Shown: positions 19,016 to 29,566, counted from the first letter of the stretch. The stretch is DNA of 37,030 nt from Buttiauxella warmboldiae (GCF_003818135.1 NZ_RPOH01000059.1:1-37030); one strand, 5' to 3'. The notes: a model not told the origin generated them from the letters alone. Made by a program: numbers and translations.

Positions 19016-22000
19016 ATGGCTGAACCACGTTTCGTACACCTCAGGGTGCACAGCGACTACTCCATGGTTGATGGCCTGGCAAAAACCGCGCCGCTGGTAA
19101 AAAAAGCCGCGGCGATGGGAATGCCGGCCATTGCTATCACCGATTTCACCAACCTTTGCGGGCTGGTGAAATTTTACGGTGCTGCCCACGGCGCGGGCCT
19201 GAAGCCGATTATCGGCGCTGATTTTAACGTGGCCAATGAATTGCTGGGTGATGAACTCAGCCATTTAACCGTGCTCGCCTGCGATAATGTCGGTTATCAA
19301 AACCTCACTTTACTTATCTCCAGGGCCTATCAGCGGGGCTATGGTGCTGCGGGCCCGGTTATTGACCGCGCCTGGCTTGCGGAGTTAAACGAAGGGCTGA
19401 TCCTGCTCTCCGGCGGGCGCATGGGGGATATTGGCAAAAACTTGTTGCGTGGCAACTCGGCACAGCTTGATTTGTGTCTGGCGTTCTATCAGCAGTATTT
19501 TGCCGATCGCTTCTATCTGGAGCTGATTCGTACCGGGCGTCCTGACGAAGAGAGCTATCTGCATGCCGCCGTCGCGCTGGCGGATGATCGCGGCCTGCCG
19601 GTCGTTGCGACCAACGATGTCAGGTTCATCGATGCGACAGATTTTGATGCTCATGAAATCCGCGTCGCTATTCATGATGGCTTTACCCTTGACGACCCGA
19701 AACGCCCACGTAATTACTCTTCGCAGCAGTACCTGCGCACCGAAGAGGAGATGTGCGAGCTGTTTTCCGATATTCCGGAAGCGCTGGAAAACAGCGTAGA
19801 GATCGCCCGGCGTTGTAACGTCACGGTGCGTCTTGGGGAATACTTCCTGCCGCAATTCCCGACCGGGGAGATGACCACCGAAGATTTCCTGGTGATGAAA
19901 TCGAAGGAAGGGCTTGAGGATCGTCTGGCGTTCTTGTTCAAAGATCCTGAAGAGCGGGCGGCAAAAAGAGCGCCATACGACGAACGTCTGGATATTGAGC
20001 TCCAGGTTATCAACCAGATGGGCTTCCCGGGCTACTTCCTGATCGTGATGGAATTTATCCAGTGGTCGAAAGACAACGGCGTGCCGGTAGGGCCTGGCCG
20101 TGGTTCCGGCGCCGGTTCTCTGGTGGCTTATGCCCTGAAAATCACCGACCTCGATCCGCTGGAGTTTGACCTGCTGTTCGAACGTTTCCTTAACCCGGAA
20201 CGCGTGTCGATGCCTGACTTCGATATCGACTTCTGCATGGAAAAACGCGATCGGGTTATCGATCACGTGGCGGAAATGTACGGACGCGAAGCGGTATCAC
20301 AGATCATTACCTTCGGTACCATGGCGGCAAAAGCGGTGATCCGCGATGTGGGGCGTGTGCTGGGGCATCCTTACGGTTTTGTCGACCGTATCTCAAAGCT
20401 TATCCCGCCGGATCCCGGCATGACGCTTGCGAAAGCGTTTGAAGTTGAACCGCAGCTTCCTGAAATCTATGAGGCTGACGAAGAAGTAAAAGCGCTTATC
20501 GATATGGCGCGTAAACTTGAAGGCGTGACGCGTAACGCCGGTAAACACGCCGGCGGTGTGGTTATTGCGCCAACCAAAATTACCGATTTTGCACCGCTGT
20601 ATTGCGACGACCAGGGGCAAAACCCGGTCACCCAGTTCGATAAAAACGATGTGGAATATGCGGGCCTGGTGAAGTTCGACTTCCTGGGCTTGCGTACGCT
20701 GACCATCATCGACTGGGCGTTGAAGATGATTAACCCGCGTCGTGCGAAGCAAGGTTTAGAACCGATAGATATCGCCGCGATCCCGCTCGAAGATAAGAAA
20801 AGTTTCGACATGCTGCAGCGCTCGGAAACCACCGCGGTGTTCCAGCTTGAATCCCGCGGCATGAAAGATCTGATTAAGCGCCTGCAGCCGGACTGCTTCG
20901 AAGATATGATCGCACTGGTGGCGCTCTTCCGCCCCGGGCCGCTGCAATCCGGCATGGTAGATAACTTTATCGACCGTAAGCACGGACGTGAAGCGATCTC
21001 CTACCCGGATATTCAGTGGCAGCATGAAAGCCTGAAGCCGGTGCTGGAGCCTACCTACGGCATCATCCTGTATCAGGAACAGGTTATGCAGATTGCGCAG
21101 GTGCTGGCGGGTTACTCGCTGGGCGGCGCGGATATGCTGCGTCGTGCGATGGGTAAAAAGAACCCGGTCGAGATGGCGAAGCAGCGCGGCGGCTTTGAAG
21201 ATGGCGCAAAGTCCCGTGGCATCGACGGCGAACTGGCAATTAAGATCTTTGACCTGGTAGAGAAATTCGCCGGTTACGGGTTTAACAAATCCCACTCCGC
21301 AGCCTATGCGCTGGTTTCCTATCAGACGCTGTGGTTAAAAGCCCACTATCCGGCAGAGTTCATGGCGGCGGTAATGACCGCCGACATGGATAACACCGAG
21401 AAAATCGTCGGTCTGGTGGACGAGTGCTGGCGCATGGGGCTGAAAATTCTGCCGCCGGATATCAACTCCGGGCTATACCATTTCCACGTTAACGATGACG
21501 GGGAAATTGTTTACGGCATTGGCGCGATTAAAGGTGTCGGTGAAGGCCCGATTGAGGCGATAATTGAGGCGCGTAACGAAGGCGGCTATTTCCGCGAGCT
21601 GTTTGACCTCTGCGCGCGAGCTGACGTTAAAAAGCTCAATAAACGTATCCTTGAAAAATTAGTGATGTCCGGGGCCTTTGACCGCCTCGGGCCGCATCGG
21701 GCAGCACTTATGAATGCGCTGCCCGATGCGCTTAAGGCCGCCGATCAACACGCGAAAGCGGAAGCGATTGGCCAGGTGGATATGTTCGGCGTGCTGGCCG
21801 ATGAGCCCGAGCAGGTTGAGCAATCCTATGCCAGCGTCGTGCCCTGGCCTGAGCAGGTGGTGCTGGATGGGGAACGTGAAACGCTGGGTCTGTATCTTAC
21901 CGGCCACCCGATCACCCAGTACCTGAAAGAAATTGAGCGCTATGTCGGTGGCATGCGCCTGAAAGAGATGCACCCGACAGAACGTGGTAAAATGACCACG

Positions 22001-22498
22001 GCTGCGGGTCTGGTGATTGCTTCGCGGGTGATGGTGACCAAGCGCGGCAATCGCATTGGCATCTGTACTCTGGATGACCGTTCCGGTCGTCTGGAAGTGA
22101 TGCTATTCACAGATGCGTTAGAAAAGTACCAGCATCTGCTGGAAAAAGACCGTATCCTGATCGTCAGCGGACAGGTCAGCTTTGATGACTTCAGCGGCGG
22201 CCTTAAAATGACCGCCCGCGAAGTTATGGATATCGACGAGGCCCGCGAAAAGTATGCGCGTGGGCTTGCTATCTCGCTGACGGACAGGCAAATTGATGAC
22301 CAGCTTTTGAACCGTCTCCGTCAGTCTCTGGAACCCCATCGTTCGGGGACCATTCCAGTACATCTCTACTATCAGAGAGCGGATGCACGAGCACGGTTGC
22401 GTTTTGGCGCAGCATGGCGTGTATCCCCAAGCGATCGTTTGCTCAATGAGCTTCGCACGCTGATAGGCCCGGAGCAGGTGGAACTGGAGTTTGACTAA
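19016..22498 (+). CDS. dnaE: DNA polymerase III subunit alpha
   Basis: DnaE is the replicative polymerase subunit. The 1160-aa protein equals E. coli in length. It has an N-terminal PHP domain ([15 protein letters not shown]...), the catalytic aspartates Asp401 and Asp403 in MPDFDIDF, a helix-hairpin-helix region, and an OB fold in the C-terminal quarter. The internal beta-clamp-binding motif is QVDMF at residues 920-924, where E. coli has QADMF. It lies 12 bp before accA. Confidence 0.99.
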   Translation: MAEPRFVHLRVHSDYSMVDGLAKTAPLVKKAAAMGMPAIAITDFTNLCGLVKFYGAAHGAGLKPIIGADFNVANELLGDELSHLTVLACDNVGYQNLTLLISRAYQRGYGAAGPVIDRAWLAELNEGLILLSGGRMGDIGKNLLRGNSAQLDLCLAFYQQYFADRFYLELIRTGRPDEESYLHAAVALADDRGLPVVATNDVRFIDATDFDAHEIRVAIHDGFTLDDPKRPRNYSSQQYLRTEEEMCELFSDIPEALENSVEIARRCNVTVRLGEYFLPQFPTGEMTTEDFLVMKSKEGLEDRLAFLFKDPEERAAKRAPYDERLDIELQVINQMGFPGYFLIVMEFIQWSKDNGVPVGPGRGSGAGSLVAYALKITDLDPLEFDLLFERFLNPERVSMPDFDIDFCMEKRDRVIDHVAEMYGREAVSQIITFGTMAAKAVIRDVGRVLGHPYGFVDRISKLIPPDPGMTLAKAFEVEPQLPEIYEADEEVKALIDMARKLEGVTRNAGKHAGGVVIAPTKITDFAPLYCDDQGQNPVTQFDKNDVEYAGLVKFDFLGLRTLTIIDWALKMINPRRAKQGLEPIDIAAIPLEDKKSFDMLQRSETTAVFQLESRGMKDLIKRLQPDCFEDMIALVALFRPGPLQSGMVDNFIDRKHGREAISYPDIQWQHESLKPVLEPTYGIILYQEQVMQIAQVLAGYSLGGADMLRRAMGKKNPVEMAKQRGGFEDGAKSRGIDGELAIKIFDLVEKFAGYGFNKSHSAAYALVSYQTLWLKAHYPAEFMAAVMTADMDNTEKIVGLVDECWRMGLKILPPDINSGLYHFHVNDDGEIVYGIGAIKGVGEGPIEAIIEARNEGGYFRELFDLCARADVKKLNKRILEKLVMSGAFDRLGPHRAALMNALPDALKAADQHAKAEAIGQVDMFGVLADEPEQVEQSYASVVPWPEQVVLDGERETLGLYLTGHPITQYLKEIERYVGGMRLKEMHPTERGKMTTAAGLVIASRVMVTKRGNRIGICTLDDRSGRLEVMLFTDALEKYQHLLEKDRILIVSGQVSFDDFSGGLKMTAREVMDIDEAREKYARGLAISLTDRQIDDQLLNRLRQSLEPHRSGTIPVHLYYQRADARARLRFGAAWRVSPSDRLLNELRTLIGPEQVELEFD

Positions 22499-22510
22499 TA
22501 CAGGAATATT

Positions 22511-23470
22511 ATGAGTCTGAATTTCCTCGATTTTGAACAGCCGATTGCAGAGCTGGAAGCGAAAATTGATTCCCTGACTGCGGTTAGCCGTCAGGACGAA
22601 AAGTTAGATATTAATCTGGACGAAGAAGTGCAGCGTCTGCGTGAAAAAAGCGTAGAACTCACACGTAAGATCTTCGCCGATTTAGGAGCATGGCAGATTG
22701 CTCAACTGGCGCGTCACCCGCAGCGCCCGTATACGCTTGATTACCTGCGTCTCGCTTTTGATGAGTTCGATGAGCTGGCGGGTGACCGTGCGTATGCTGA
22801 CGATAAAGCGATTGTTGGCGGGATTGCGCGTCTCGATGGTCGTCCGGTGATGGTTATTGGCCATCAGAAAGGGCGCGAAACCAAAGAGAAGATTCGCCGC
22901 AACTTCGGTATGCCGGCGCCAGAAGGCTATCGCAAAGCGCTGCGTCTGATGGAAATGGCTGAGCGTTTCAAGATGCCAATCATTACCTTCATCGACACCC
23001 CGGGCGCCTATCCTGGCGTGGGGGCGGAAGAACGCGGCCAGTCAGAGGCTATCGCCCGCAACCTGCGTGAAATGTCTGGTCTGAAAGTGCCGGTCATTTG
23101 TACCGTGATTGGTGAAGGTGGCTCTGGCGGCGCGCTGGCGATTGGCGTGGGCGATAAAGTGAATATGCTGCAATACAGCACCTATTCCGTTATCTCACCG
23201 GAAGGCTGTGCGTCGATTCTGTGGAAAAGTGCTGACAAAGCACCAATCGCCGCAGAAGCGATGGGCATTATTGCCCCACGCCTGAAGGAGCTGAAGCTGA
23301 TTGACTCCGTCATCCCTGAACCTCTGGGCGGCGCACACCGTAATGTGGAAGCGATGGCTGCTTCACTGAAGGCGCAGCTGCTGGCCGATCTGGCCGATCT
23401 GGACGTGTTGAATACCGAAGAGCTGTTGGCTCGTCGTTATCATCGCCTGATGAGTTACGGCTACGCGTGA
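22511..23470 (+). CDS. accA: Acetyl-CoA carboxylase carboxyltransferase subunit alpha
   Basis: AccA pairs with AccD to transfer carboxyl from carboxybiotin to acetyl-CoA, the first committed step of fatty acid synthesis. The 319-aa length equals E. coli, with the crotonase-like fold visible in segments such as [20 protein letters not shown] and [17 protein letters not shown] (oxyanion-hole glycines). A GGAA ribosome-binding sequence precedes the ATG. It is the last gene of the envelope/replication block and ends at an intrinsic terminator. Confidence 0.99.
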   Translation: MSLNFLDFEQPIAELEAKIDSLTAVSRQDEKLDINLDEEVQRLREKSVELTRKIFADLGAWQIAQLARHPQRPYTLDYLRLAFDEFDELAGDRAYADDKAIVGGIARLDGRPVMVIGHQKGRETKEKIRRNFGMPAPEGYRKALRLMEMAERFKMPIITFIDTPGAYPGVGAEERGQSEAIARNLREMSGLKVPVICTVIGEGGSGGALAIGVGDKVNMLQYSTYSVISPEGCASILWKSADKAPIAAEAMGIIAPRLKELKLIDSVIPEPLGGAHRNVEAMAASLKAQLLADLADLDVLNTEELLARRYHRLMSYGYA

Positions 23471-23491
23471 TAGCGTGATGCATTACGAAGA

Positions 23492-23519
23492 AAGGTCAGA
23501 AGAGATTCTGGCCTTTTTT
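23492..23519 (+). terminator. Intrinsic terminator after accA
   Basis: AAGGTCAGAA (23492-23501) pairs with TTCTGGCCTT (23506-23515), with one G-T pair, over a GAGA loop and ends in a T run. Confidence 0.88.
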
Positions 23520-23637
23520 ATTGTCTGTGAATCATCCTGAATAGCGCACTTTAAGAAACCTTACACCTCCGCGCTTGTTCTCCACCCCATTTCAATAAAC
23601 TATGCTTACCTGAAGGTTTTTTGCCAGGAGGTGAGCT

Positions 23638-25779
23638 GTGAATATTATTGCAATCATGGGGGCGCACGGCGTTTTCTATAAAGACGAGCCAATCAAAGAG
23701 CTCCATAAGGCTCTGGAAGTACAAAGCTTCCGTCTTATCTACCCCACCAATAGCACTGACCTTCTTAAACTCATCGAACATAATCCGCGTATCTGTGGAG
23801 TCATTTTTGACTGGGATGAGTACAGCCTGGATTTATGCAGTGAAATTAATGCGCTGAATGAATATTTGCCGCTGTATGCGTTTATCAATACGCACTCTTC
23901 GCTGGATGTCAGCGTCAACGAAATGCGCATGGCGCTGTGGTTTTTTGAATACGCCCTCGGTGCCGCTGACGACATCGCCCTGCGCATCCGTCAGTACACC
24001 AATGAATACCTGGATAACATTACGCCACCGCTGACTAAAGCGTTATTCAACTACGTCAACGAAGGGAAATATACCTTCTGCACGCCGGGCCATATGGCGG
24101 GTACGGCCTATCAGAAAAGCCCGGTCGGCTGCTTGTTCTACGACTTCTTTGGCGCGAACACGCTTAAAGCGGATGTTTCTATTTCGGTCACTGAGCTGGG
24201 ATCGTTGCTTGATCATACCGGTCCACATCTGGAAGCTGAGGAATATATCGCGCGGACTTTCGGTGCGGAACAAAGCTATATGGTCACCAATGGGACGTCC
24301 ACATCGAATAAAATTGTCGGCATGTATGCAGCGCCCTCGGGCAGTACCGTGCTTATTGACCGCAATTGCCATAAATCACTGACTCATCTGTTGATGATGA
24401 CCGACCTGGTTCCCATCTGGTTAAAGCCAACACGCAATGCATTGGGGATTTTAGGCGGCATCCCGAAGCGTGAATTTATGCGCGCGAGTATCGAGGAAAA
24501 AGTCGCCGCGACTGAAAATGCACAGTGGCCGGTGCATGCGGTGATCACTAACTCGACCTACGACGGCCTGCTCTATAACACCGGGTTCATCAAGCAAACC
24601 CTCGATGTGCCTTCGATTCACTTCGATTCTGCCTGGGTGCCGTATACCAATTTCCATCCTATTTATCAGGGAAAAAGCGGTATGAGCGGCGAACGGGTGC
24701 CGGGAAAAGTGATTTACGAAACTCAGTCCACGCACAAACTTCTGGCGGCGCTGTCTCAGGCATCCCTTATTCATATCAAAGGGGATTACGACGAAGAGAC
24801 GTTTAACGAAGCCTATATGATGCATACCACCACTTCTCCCAGTTACCCGCTGGTGGCCTCTATCGAAACCGCCGCGGCCATGCTGCGGGGGAATCCGGGA
24901 AAGCGTTTGATAAACCGCTCTGTGGAGCGAGCGCTACATTTCCGCCGTGAAGTTCAACGCCTGCGGGAGGAGTCTGAGGATTGGTTCTTTGATATCTGGC
25001 AGCCGGAATATATTGACGAAGCGGCCTGCTGGCCGATTTCTCCCGGCGAAGAAGAGTGGCATGGCTTCAAAGATGCCGACGCCGATCATATGTATCTCGA
25101 CCCGATTAAAGTCACTATTCTGACTCCGGGAATGGATGAGCTGGGGTCGATGGCGGAAACGGGGATCCCTGCGGCGCTGGTGGCAAAATTCCTTGATGAG
25201 CGCGGCGTGGTGGTTGAGAAAACAGGGTCCTATAACCTGCTGTTTCTGTTCAGTATTGGCATCGATAAAACCAAAGCATTGAGCCTGCTGCGCGGTCTGA
25301 CCGAGTTTAAACGCTCTTATGATCTGAACCTGCGCGTGAAAAACATGCTGCCGGACTTGTACGCTAAAGACCCTGATTTTTATCGCAACATGCGGATTCA
25401 GGATTTAGCGCAGGGTATCCACAAACTGATTAAACAGCACAACCTTTCTGACCTGATGCTGCGTGCTTTTGATGTGCTGCCGGAAATGAAAATGACGCCG
25501 CACCAGGCGTATCAGCAGCAGGTCAAAGGCAACGTTGAAACGGTAGAGATCGAACAGTTGTTGAACCGTGTGTCGGCCAATATGATCCTGCCGTATCCGC
25601 CAGGCGTGCCGGTGGTGATGCCGGGTGAGATGATCGCCACTGAAAGCCGGGCGGTGCTTGATTTCTTACTGATGCTTTGTTCCGTTGGCGAACATTATCC
25701 CGGTTTTGAGACGGATATTCATGGGGCAAAACTGGGGGAGGATGGCGTCTATAGGGTACGAGTCCTAAAATCGGTGTAG
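23638..25779 (+). CDS. ldcC: Lysine decarboxylase, constitutive type
   Basis: LdcC decarboxylates lysine to cadaverine with PLP. The 713-aa length equals E. coli LdcC, and the domains are an N-terminal wing/response-regulator-like domain (1-130), the PLP fold-type I core and a C-terminal domain. The PLP lysine is Lys367 in STHK, and the TPGHM and HFDSAWVPY motifs are intact. It starts with GTG at 23638, six bases after a perfect AGGAGG (23626-23631). The accA neighbourhood, the absence of cadB/cadC and the sequence point to LdcC rather than inducible CadA. No convincing promoter with standard spacing was found in the 167-bp upstream gap. Confidence 0.96.
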   Translation: MNIIAIMGAHGVFYKDEPIKELHKALEVQSFRLIYPTNSTDLLKLIEHNPRICGVIFDWDEYSLDLCSEINALNEYLPLYAFINTHSSLDVSVNEMRMALWFFEYALGAADDIALRIRQYTNEYLDNITPPLTKALFNYVNEGKYTFCTPGHMAGTAYQKSPVGCLFYDFFGANTLKADVSISVTELGSLLDHTGPHLEAEEYIARTFGAEQSYMVTNGTSTSNKIVGMYAAPSGSTVLIDRNCHKSLTHLLMMTDLVPIWLKPTRNALGILGGIPKREFMRASIEEKVAATENAQWPVHAVITNSTYDGLLYNTGFIKQTLDVPSIHFDSAWVPYTNFHPIYQGKSGMSGERVPGKVIYETQSTHKLLAALSQASLIHIKGDYDEETFNEAYMMHTTTSPSYPLVASIETAAAMLRGNPGKRLINRSVERALHFRREVQRLREESEDWFFDIWQPEYIDEAACWPISPGEEEWHGFKDADADHMYLDPIKVTILTPGMDELGSMAETGIPAALVAKFLDERGVVVEKTGSYNLLFLFSIGIDKTKALSLLRGLTEFKRSYDLNLRVKNMLPDLYAKDPDFYRNMRIQDLAQGIHKLIKQHNLSDLMLRAFDVLPEMKMTPHQAYQQQVKGNVETVEIEQLLNRVSANMILPYPPGVPVVMPGEMIATESRAVLDFLLMLCSVGEHYPGFETDIHGAKLGEDGVYRVRVLKSV

Positions 25780-25835
25780 CGTATTGATTCGCAAGTGCTT
25801 GCCTGGTACCGTGCGCAAAAGACAAAGGAGCATTT

Positions 25836-26225
25836 ATGCTGGGTTTAAAGCAGGTTCACCATATCGCCATCATCGCCTCGGATTACTCAATCAGTAAGCA
25901 TTTTTACTGCGATATCCTCGGGTTCACGCTGCAGGCGGAAGCGTATCGCGCAGAGAGGGACTCGTGGAAAGGCGACCTGGCGCTGAACGGGCAATATGTT
26001 ATCGAACTCTTTTCATTTCCTTTTCCACCGGCCAGACCGAGCCGCCCGGAAGCCTGCGGACTGCGCCATCTGGCGTTTAGCGTGGACGATCTCGATGGCG
26101 CGATGGCTCATCTGGAGAAACATGGCGTGAAGTGTGAAGCGGTACGTATCGATCCGTTCACCGATAAGCGTTTTACCTTCTTTAATGACCCGGACGGCCT
26201 GCCGCTGGAACTCTACCAACAGTAA
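25836..26225 (+). CDS. yaeR: VOC (glyoxalase/fosfomycin-resistance fold) family protein YaeR
   Basis: This 129-aa protein has the vicinal-oxygen-chelate fold: two beta-alpha-beta-beta-beta modules with candidate metal ligands in QVHHIAI near the N-terminus, VIELFSF, CGLRHLAF and LPLELYQQ at the end. It equals E. coli YaeR in length and context (between ldcC and tilS). The substrate is not established; a glyoxalase-like metal-dependent reaction is the family expectation, not a demonstrated function. Confidence 0.94.
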   Translation: MLGLKQVHHIAIIASDYSISKHFYCDILGFTLQAEAYRAERDSWKGDLALNGQYVIELFSFPFPPARPSRPEACGLRHLAFSVDDLDGAMAHLEKHGVKCEAVRIDPFTDKRFTFFNDPDGLPLELYQQ

Positions 26226-26245
26226 CGCTTGCCACGCTTCCCGTA

Positions 26246-26264
26246 GCCCGGTAACGTGCCGGGC
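26246..26264 (+). other. Small hairpin at the yaeR-tilS junction
   Basis: GCCCGG (26246-26251) pairs with CCGGGC (26259-26264) around a 7-nt loop that contains an in-frame GTG at 26256. No T run follows, so it is not a good terminator. Confidence 0.4.
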
Positions 26265-26288
26265 AAAACCTTCTACCAATTACTGACT

Positions 26289-27599
26289 ATGCCACTTCGT
26301 CCTCTGTTCAGCTTACTGCAACCGCATACACATTTGCTTGTGGCGTTTAGCGGTGGCCTGGATTCCACGGTGTTGCTTCATCAACTGGTCACGCTTCGTG
26401 ATTCGCACGCGGCGAATATCCACCTTCGCGCGATGCATATCCATCATGGTTTAAGCCCTTATGCTGATGACTGGGCTGCGCATTGTCAAAACGTTTGCAC
26501 CCGATGGAACGTGCCTCTCGAAGTGCAACGCGTGCAGCTGGCTGACGACGGCTTAGGTATTGAAGCCCATGCCCGCGCGGCCCGTTACCAGGCGCTGGCT
26601 GCTGCAATATTGCCGGAAGAAGCGCTGCTTACCGCCCAGCATCTGGACGATCAGTGCGAAACGTTTTTGCTTGCCTTGAAACGGGGAAGTGGCCCAGCGG
26701 GTTTAGCGGCCATGCCCGAGCGTTTGCCTTTTGGTGAGACGGAATTGATTCGGCCTTTGCTGGGGCAAACTCGCAAAGAGCTGGAAGCGTGGGCGCAAGA
26801 ACATCAATTAAGCTGGATTGAAGACGAAAGTAATCAGGATGATGGCTATGACCGCAATTTCTTGCGGCTGCGGATGCTTCCTGAAATTCAGCAGCGCTGG
26901 CCCCATTTTCCACAAAGCGTGGCCCGCAGCGCCGAGCTGTGTGGCGAGCAGGAGCAGCTTCTTGATGAGCTACTGACAGAGCAGCTCGATGAGCTGGTTC
27001 AGGCTGACGGATCGCTGCTTATTGAACCTATGCAGGCATTCAGCGATATTCGCCGTGCCGCCTTGCTGCGTCGCTGGTTCGCCCGGCAAAAAGCGCTTAT
27101 GCCTTCACGGGCGGCGTTGGTGCGTTTGTGGAATGAGGTGGCAACCAGTCGTGAAGATGCAAATCCACGCTTGAGATTGGGCGATCATGAAATCCGTCGC
27201 TACCGGTGCGCACTCTACCGGCTGCCGGTGATGGAAGGTTTAGGTGATAAAATTTTCCCGTGGTCTGCACCTTTTGCGCCGTTAACGCTGCCGGACGGTT
27301 TGGGCATCCTGCGTTGCACAGCGCTCGGGCAGGCGGTTCGCGCCCCCCTTAGCCACGAGCTGGTTACCGTGCGTTTCCGGGCGTCCGGGCAGATCCATAT
27401 CGTGGGGCGCGAGCGGGGCCGGAGCCTGAAAAAAATCTGGCAGGAGTTGGCCATTCCACCCTGGCTGCGTGAACGCACGCCGTTGCTGTATTATGGTGAG
27501 CAATTGATTGCCGCCCTGGGCGTATTTGTCACCCGGGAGGGAGAGGCAACGGAACAATCATGCTGGCGTGTCGACTGGCAAAAGGAGAATCAACAATGA
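26289..27599 (+). CDS. tilS: tRNA(Ile)-lysidine synthetase
   Basis: TilS modifies C34 of the CAU-anticodon tRNA-Ile to lysidine with ATP and lysine, which changes codon reading from AUG to AUA, and is essential. The PP-loop SGGLDS is at residues 21-26 and is followed by MHIHHGLS and the [19 protein letters not shown] region. A C-terminal tRNA-binding domain ends the protein ([21 protein letters not shown]). I chose the ATG at 26289 (436 aa; E. coli 432). An upstream in-frame GTG at 26256 would add 11 residues, but it lies in a hairpin loop; neither start has a clear Shine-Dalgarno sequence. The stop overlaps the start of the cytochrome gene. Confidence 0.93.
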   Translation: MPLRPLFSLLQPHTHLLVAFSGGLDSTVLLHQLVTLRDSHAANIHLRAMHIHHGLSPYADDWAAHCQNVCTRWNVPLEVQRVQLADDGLGIEAHARAARYQALAAAILPEEALLTAQHLDDQCETFLLALKRGSGPAGLAAMPERLPFGETELIRPLLGQTRKELEAWAQEHQLSWIEDESNQDDGYDRNFLRLRMLPEIQQRWPHFPQSVARSAELCGEQEQLLDELLTEQLDELVQADGSLLIEPMQAFSDIRRAALLRRWFARQKALMPSRAALVRLWNEVATSREDANPRLRLGDHEIRRYRCALYRLPVMEGLGDKIFPWSAPFAPLTLPDGLGILRCTALGQAVRAPLSHELVTVRFRASGQIHIVGRERGRSLKKIWQELAIPPWLRERTPLLYYGEQLIAALGVFVTREGEATEQSCWRVDWQKENQQ

Positions 27600-27907
27600 A
27601 AAGAATCATCATTCTGGCGGGCGTACTGATGTTTTCACTGCCGGTACTGGCAAAAGGCGATGCAGCCGCGGGTGAACAAAAAGCCGCGATGTGTGTGGCA
27701 TGCCACGGGGCGGCAGGCAAAGTTTCCGTTCCCCTGTACCCGAACCTTGCGGGGCAAAACGAAGCTTATCTGGAGCACTCTTTGCAGGCTTATAAAAAGG
27801 GCGGGCGCAGCGGTGGTCAGGCGGAAATAATGAAAGCCTACGTTAGCGGTTTGTCTGATGAGGATATCAGTAACCTGGCGGCTTACTACGCAGCTATGAA
27901 ACCTTAA
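27596..27907 (+). CDS. Small periplasmic c-type cytochrome (class I, c553/c4-like)
   Basis: This 103-aa protein has a signal peptide ([19 protein letters not shown], cleavage after about residue 19) and a single haem-binding CVACH (Cys33-His37). A likely axial methionine, Met79, lies in the [23 protein letters not shown] segment typical of small cytochrome c domains. It should be exported by Sec and matured by the Ccm system. Its ATG overlaps the tilS TGA (ATGA at 27596-27599), so translation is probably coupled. Its electron partners are unknown; nothing in the neighbourhood suggests a respiratory complex. E. coli K-12 has rof directly after tilS, so this gene is a lineage-specific difference. 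Confidence 0.9.
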   Translation: MKRIIILAGVLMFSLPVLAKGDAAAGEQKAAMCVACHGAAGKVSVPLYPNLAGQNEAYLEHSLQAYKKGGRSGGQAEIMKAYVSGLSDEDISNLAAYYAAMKP

Positions 27908-27931
27908 AAAAAGGGCAGCCCCGGGCTGCCC
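27906..27931 (-). terminator. Intrinsic terminator between the convergent cytochrome and rof genes
   Basis: GGGCAGC (27913-27919) pairs with GCTGCCC (27925-27931). On the minus strand a run of seven T follows (A run at 27906-27912), which fits termination of rof. On the plus strand there is no T run, so cytochrome transcripts may not stop here cleanly. Confidence 0.82.
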
Positions 27932-27953
27932 ACGCATGCGGATACCTTGCGTA

Positions 27954-28214
27954 TCAGGACTCGCTGACGATGACCGTACCAATTTCAGGGTGGCTGAAGC
28001 TGGTAATTTTATCGAGACGAACTTCGCGAGTGGCACCGGCATCATCGATAATCAAATATTCGACGTTCTTACGAGACACCAGGTCGCTGGCTTGCGCCTT
28101 GAAAACTTCTCCACTCTTTAACTCCAGCGTCAATAATAAGTGCTGCTGGCAGGCGAGCTCGAGATTGTCATAATCATCACAATTGATGGGTTGATAGGCA
28201 TCATTCATTGACAT
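27954..28214 (-). CDS. rof: Rho-binding antiterminator Rof (YaeO)
   Basis: Rof binds Rho and inhibits Rho-dependent termination. The 86-aa, acidic Sm-like-fold protein has the diagnostic [13 protein letters not shown] and [11 protein letters not shown] segments and ends in [15 protein letters not shown], as in E. coli. Two possible ATG starts lie two codons apart (28214 and 28208). Its start overlaps the end of yaeP by 14 bp on the same strand, so translation is likely coupled. Confidence 0.95.
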   Translation of the reverse strand: MSMNDAYQPINCDDYDNLELACQQHLLLTLELKSGEVFKAQASDLVSRKNVEYLIIDDAGATREVRLDKITSFSHPEIGTVIVSES

Positions 28215-28401
28215 AATCGCTCACCAGTAAGTTCGCGGCCGCATACGCTGCCTGTTCCCTGATAGATTCTGGTTGTGCTTCGCTGGAAGCCACTTCGTTT
28301 AGCACCTTCAGGACGCAACCCAGCGCATCCGGAATGTAGCCCAAATCACCGCTGGCTATTTCCGCATAGCGCCTGCGTACTAATTCACAATACTTTTCCA
28401 C
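28201..28401 (-). CDS. yaeP: YaeP family conserved small protein
   Basis: This 66-aa helical protein of unknown function has the E. coli YaeP length and signature ([19 protein letters not shown]...[11 protein letters not shown]). It starts with GTG at 28401, preceded on the minus strand by a strong AAGGAGG about five bases away. It is co-transcribed with rof (14-bp overlap), which suggests a joint role or shared regulation. No function can be deduced from the sequence. Confidence 0.93.
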   Translation of the reverse strand: MEKYCELVRRRYAEIASGDLGYIPDALGCVLKVLNEVASSEAQPESIREQAAYAAANLLVSDYVNE

Positions 28402-28485
28402 ACGCCCTCCTTTCAGAGCCCCGACCTCAGAGTTAACTGTGGGATGCAGTTAAGCCTACGAAGATAAACTCTGTTTAGCAAGGTG

Positions 28486-28494
28486 ACTATACCA
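28486..28494 (-). promoter_or_regulatory. Predicted extended -10 promoter for yaeP-rof
   Basis: On the minus strand the sequence reads TGgTATAGT, an extended -10 element, about 85 bp before the yaeP start. The -35 region is poor, which extended -10 promoters tolerate. Confidence 0.5.
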
Positions 28495-28604
28495 CAGGCA
28501 TGAAACCGATATCAGCAGTGTAATCCTGTGCCTGAGTGAATAGATAACAGCGTTTTAGCGGGGTTTTGGTTACAATGAGCGCCAAATTTGTGTGGAGAAG
28601 TGTG

Positions 28605-29147
28605 ATGGCGTTAAAAGCGACAATCTATAAAGCGATGGTGAATGTGGCCGATCTCGATCGCAATCAATTCCTGGATAGCAACCTGACGCTTGCGCGCCAT
28701 CCTTCGGAAACGCAGGAGCGCATGATGCTGCGTCTGCTGGCGTGGATTAAATACGCCAACGAGCGTCTGCAATTTTCCCGCGGGTTAAGTGCCGAAGAGG
28801 AGCCGGAAATCTGGCAGCGCAACGATCATATGGGGATTGATCTGTGGATTGAGCTTGGCCTGCCAGAAGAAAAGCGCCTGAAAAAAGCCTGTAGCCAGTC
28901 TGCTGAAGTGGCATTGTTTACCTATAACAGCCGCGCTGCTGAAATCTGGTGGCAGCAACATCAGAACAAACTCAAGCAATACCAAAACTTGTCTATCTGG
29001 TATCTGGATGATGAGCAATTGGCGAAACTGTGTGAGTTTGGCACGCGTTCGATGAACCTGCAGGCCACCATTCAGGACGGCGCTATCTGGCTGTCTGATG
29101 CTGAGAATAATCTCGAAATCCACTTCACGGCCTGGCAGCATCACTGA
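28605..29147 (+). CDS. yaeQ: YaeQ family protein (PD-(D/E)XK-like fold)
   Basis: YaeQ is a conserved 180-aa protein whose family has a divergent restriction-endonuclease-like fold; its biochemical role is not established. The ATG at 28605, after GGAGAAG (28594-28600), gives the family N-terminus [10 protein letters not shown] and a length close to E. coli (181 aa). The segment [24 protein letters not shown] contains candidate acidic and lysine residues of the fold. A TACAAT at 28571-28576 is a possible -10. Its stop overlaps the arfB start by one base (TGATG), so the two are coupled. Confidence 0.95.
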   Translation: MALKATIYKAMVNVADLDRNQFLDSNLTLARHPSETQERMMLRLLAWIKYANERLQFSRGLSAEEEPEIWQRNDHMGIDLWIELGLPEEKRLKKACSQSAEVALFTYNSRAAEIWWQQHQNKLKQYQNLSIWYLDDEQLAKLCEFGTRSMNLQATIQDGAIWLSDAENNLEIHFTAWQHH

Positions 29148-29566
29148 TGATTGCGCTCTCCCGGACGCTAGCAATAGCGGACAATGAAGTGACCATCACG
29201 GCTATCCGCGCGCAGGGGGCGGGCGGCCAGCATGTAAATAAAACCTCAACGGCAATACATTTGCGTTTTGACATTCGTGCCTCCAGCCTGCCAGAGTATT
29301 ATAAAGAGCGCTTGCTGGCGGTCTCTCATCACCTGATTACGCCGGATGGGGTGGTAGTCATCAAAGCGCAAGAGTACCGGAGCCAGGAGATGAATCGTGA
29401 AGCGGCAGTGGCAAGGCTGGTTTCATTGATTCAGGAGTTAACCGTGGAGCAAAAAAGCCGGCGGGCGACACGGCCTACGCGCGCATCAAAAGAACGCCGC
29501 CTGGTATCGAAGTCCCAGAAATCAACAACAAAATCACTACGTGGAAAAGTCCGTCGCCCTGAATGA
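29147..29566 (+). CDS. arfB: Alternative ribosome-rescue factor B (peptidyl-tRNA hydrolase ArfB/YaeJ)
   Basis: ArfB rescues ribosomes stalled without a stop codon by hydrolysing peptidyl-tRNA, as a backup to tmRNA and ArfA. The 139-aa protein has the catalytic GGQ motif at residues 26-28 ([10 protein letters not shown]), as in class I release factors. Its very basic, flexible C-terminal tail (about residues 105-139, rich in Arg, Lys and Ser) inserts into the empty mRNA channel. It is translationally coupled to yaeQ and lies 38 bp before nlpE. Confidence 0.97.
   Translation: MIALSRTLAIADNEVTITAIRAQGAGGQHVNKTSTAIHLRFDIRASSLPEYYKERLLAVSHHLITPDGVVVIKAQEYRSQEMNREAAVARLVSLIQELTVEQKSRRATRPTRASKERRLVSKSQKSTTKSLRGKVRRPE

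Noticed and set aside
23575-23606. TTGTTC/TATGCT as the ldcC promoter.
   Set aside because: The spacer is 20 bp, too long for a confident sigma-70 promoter.
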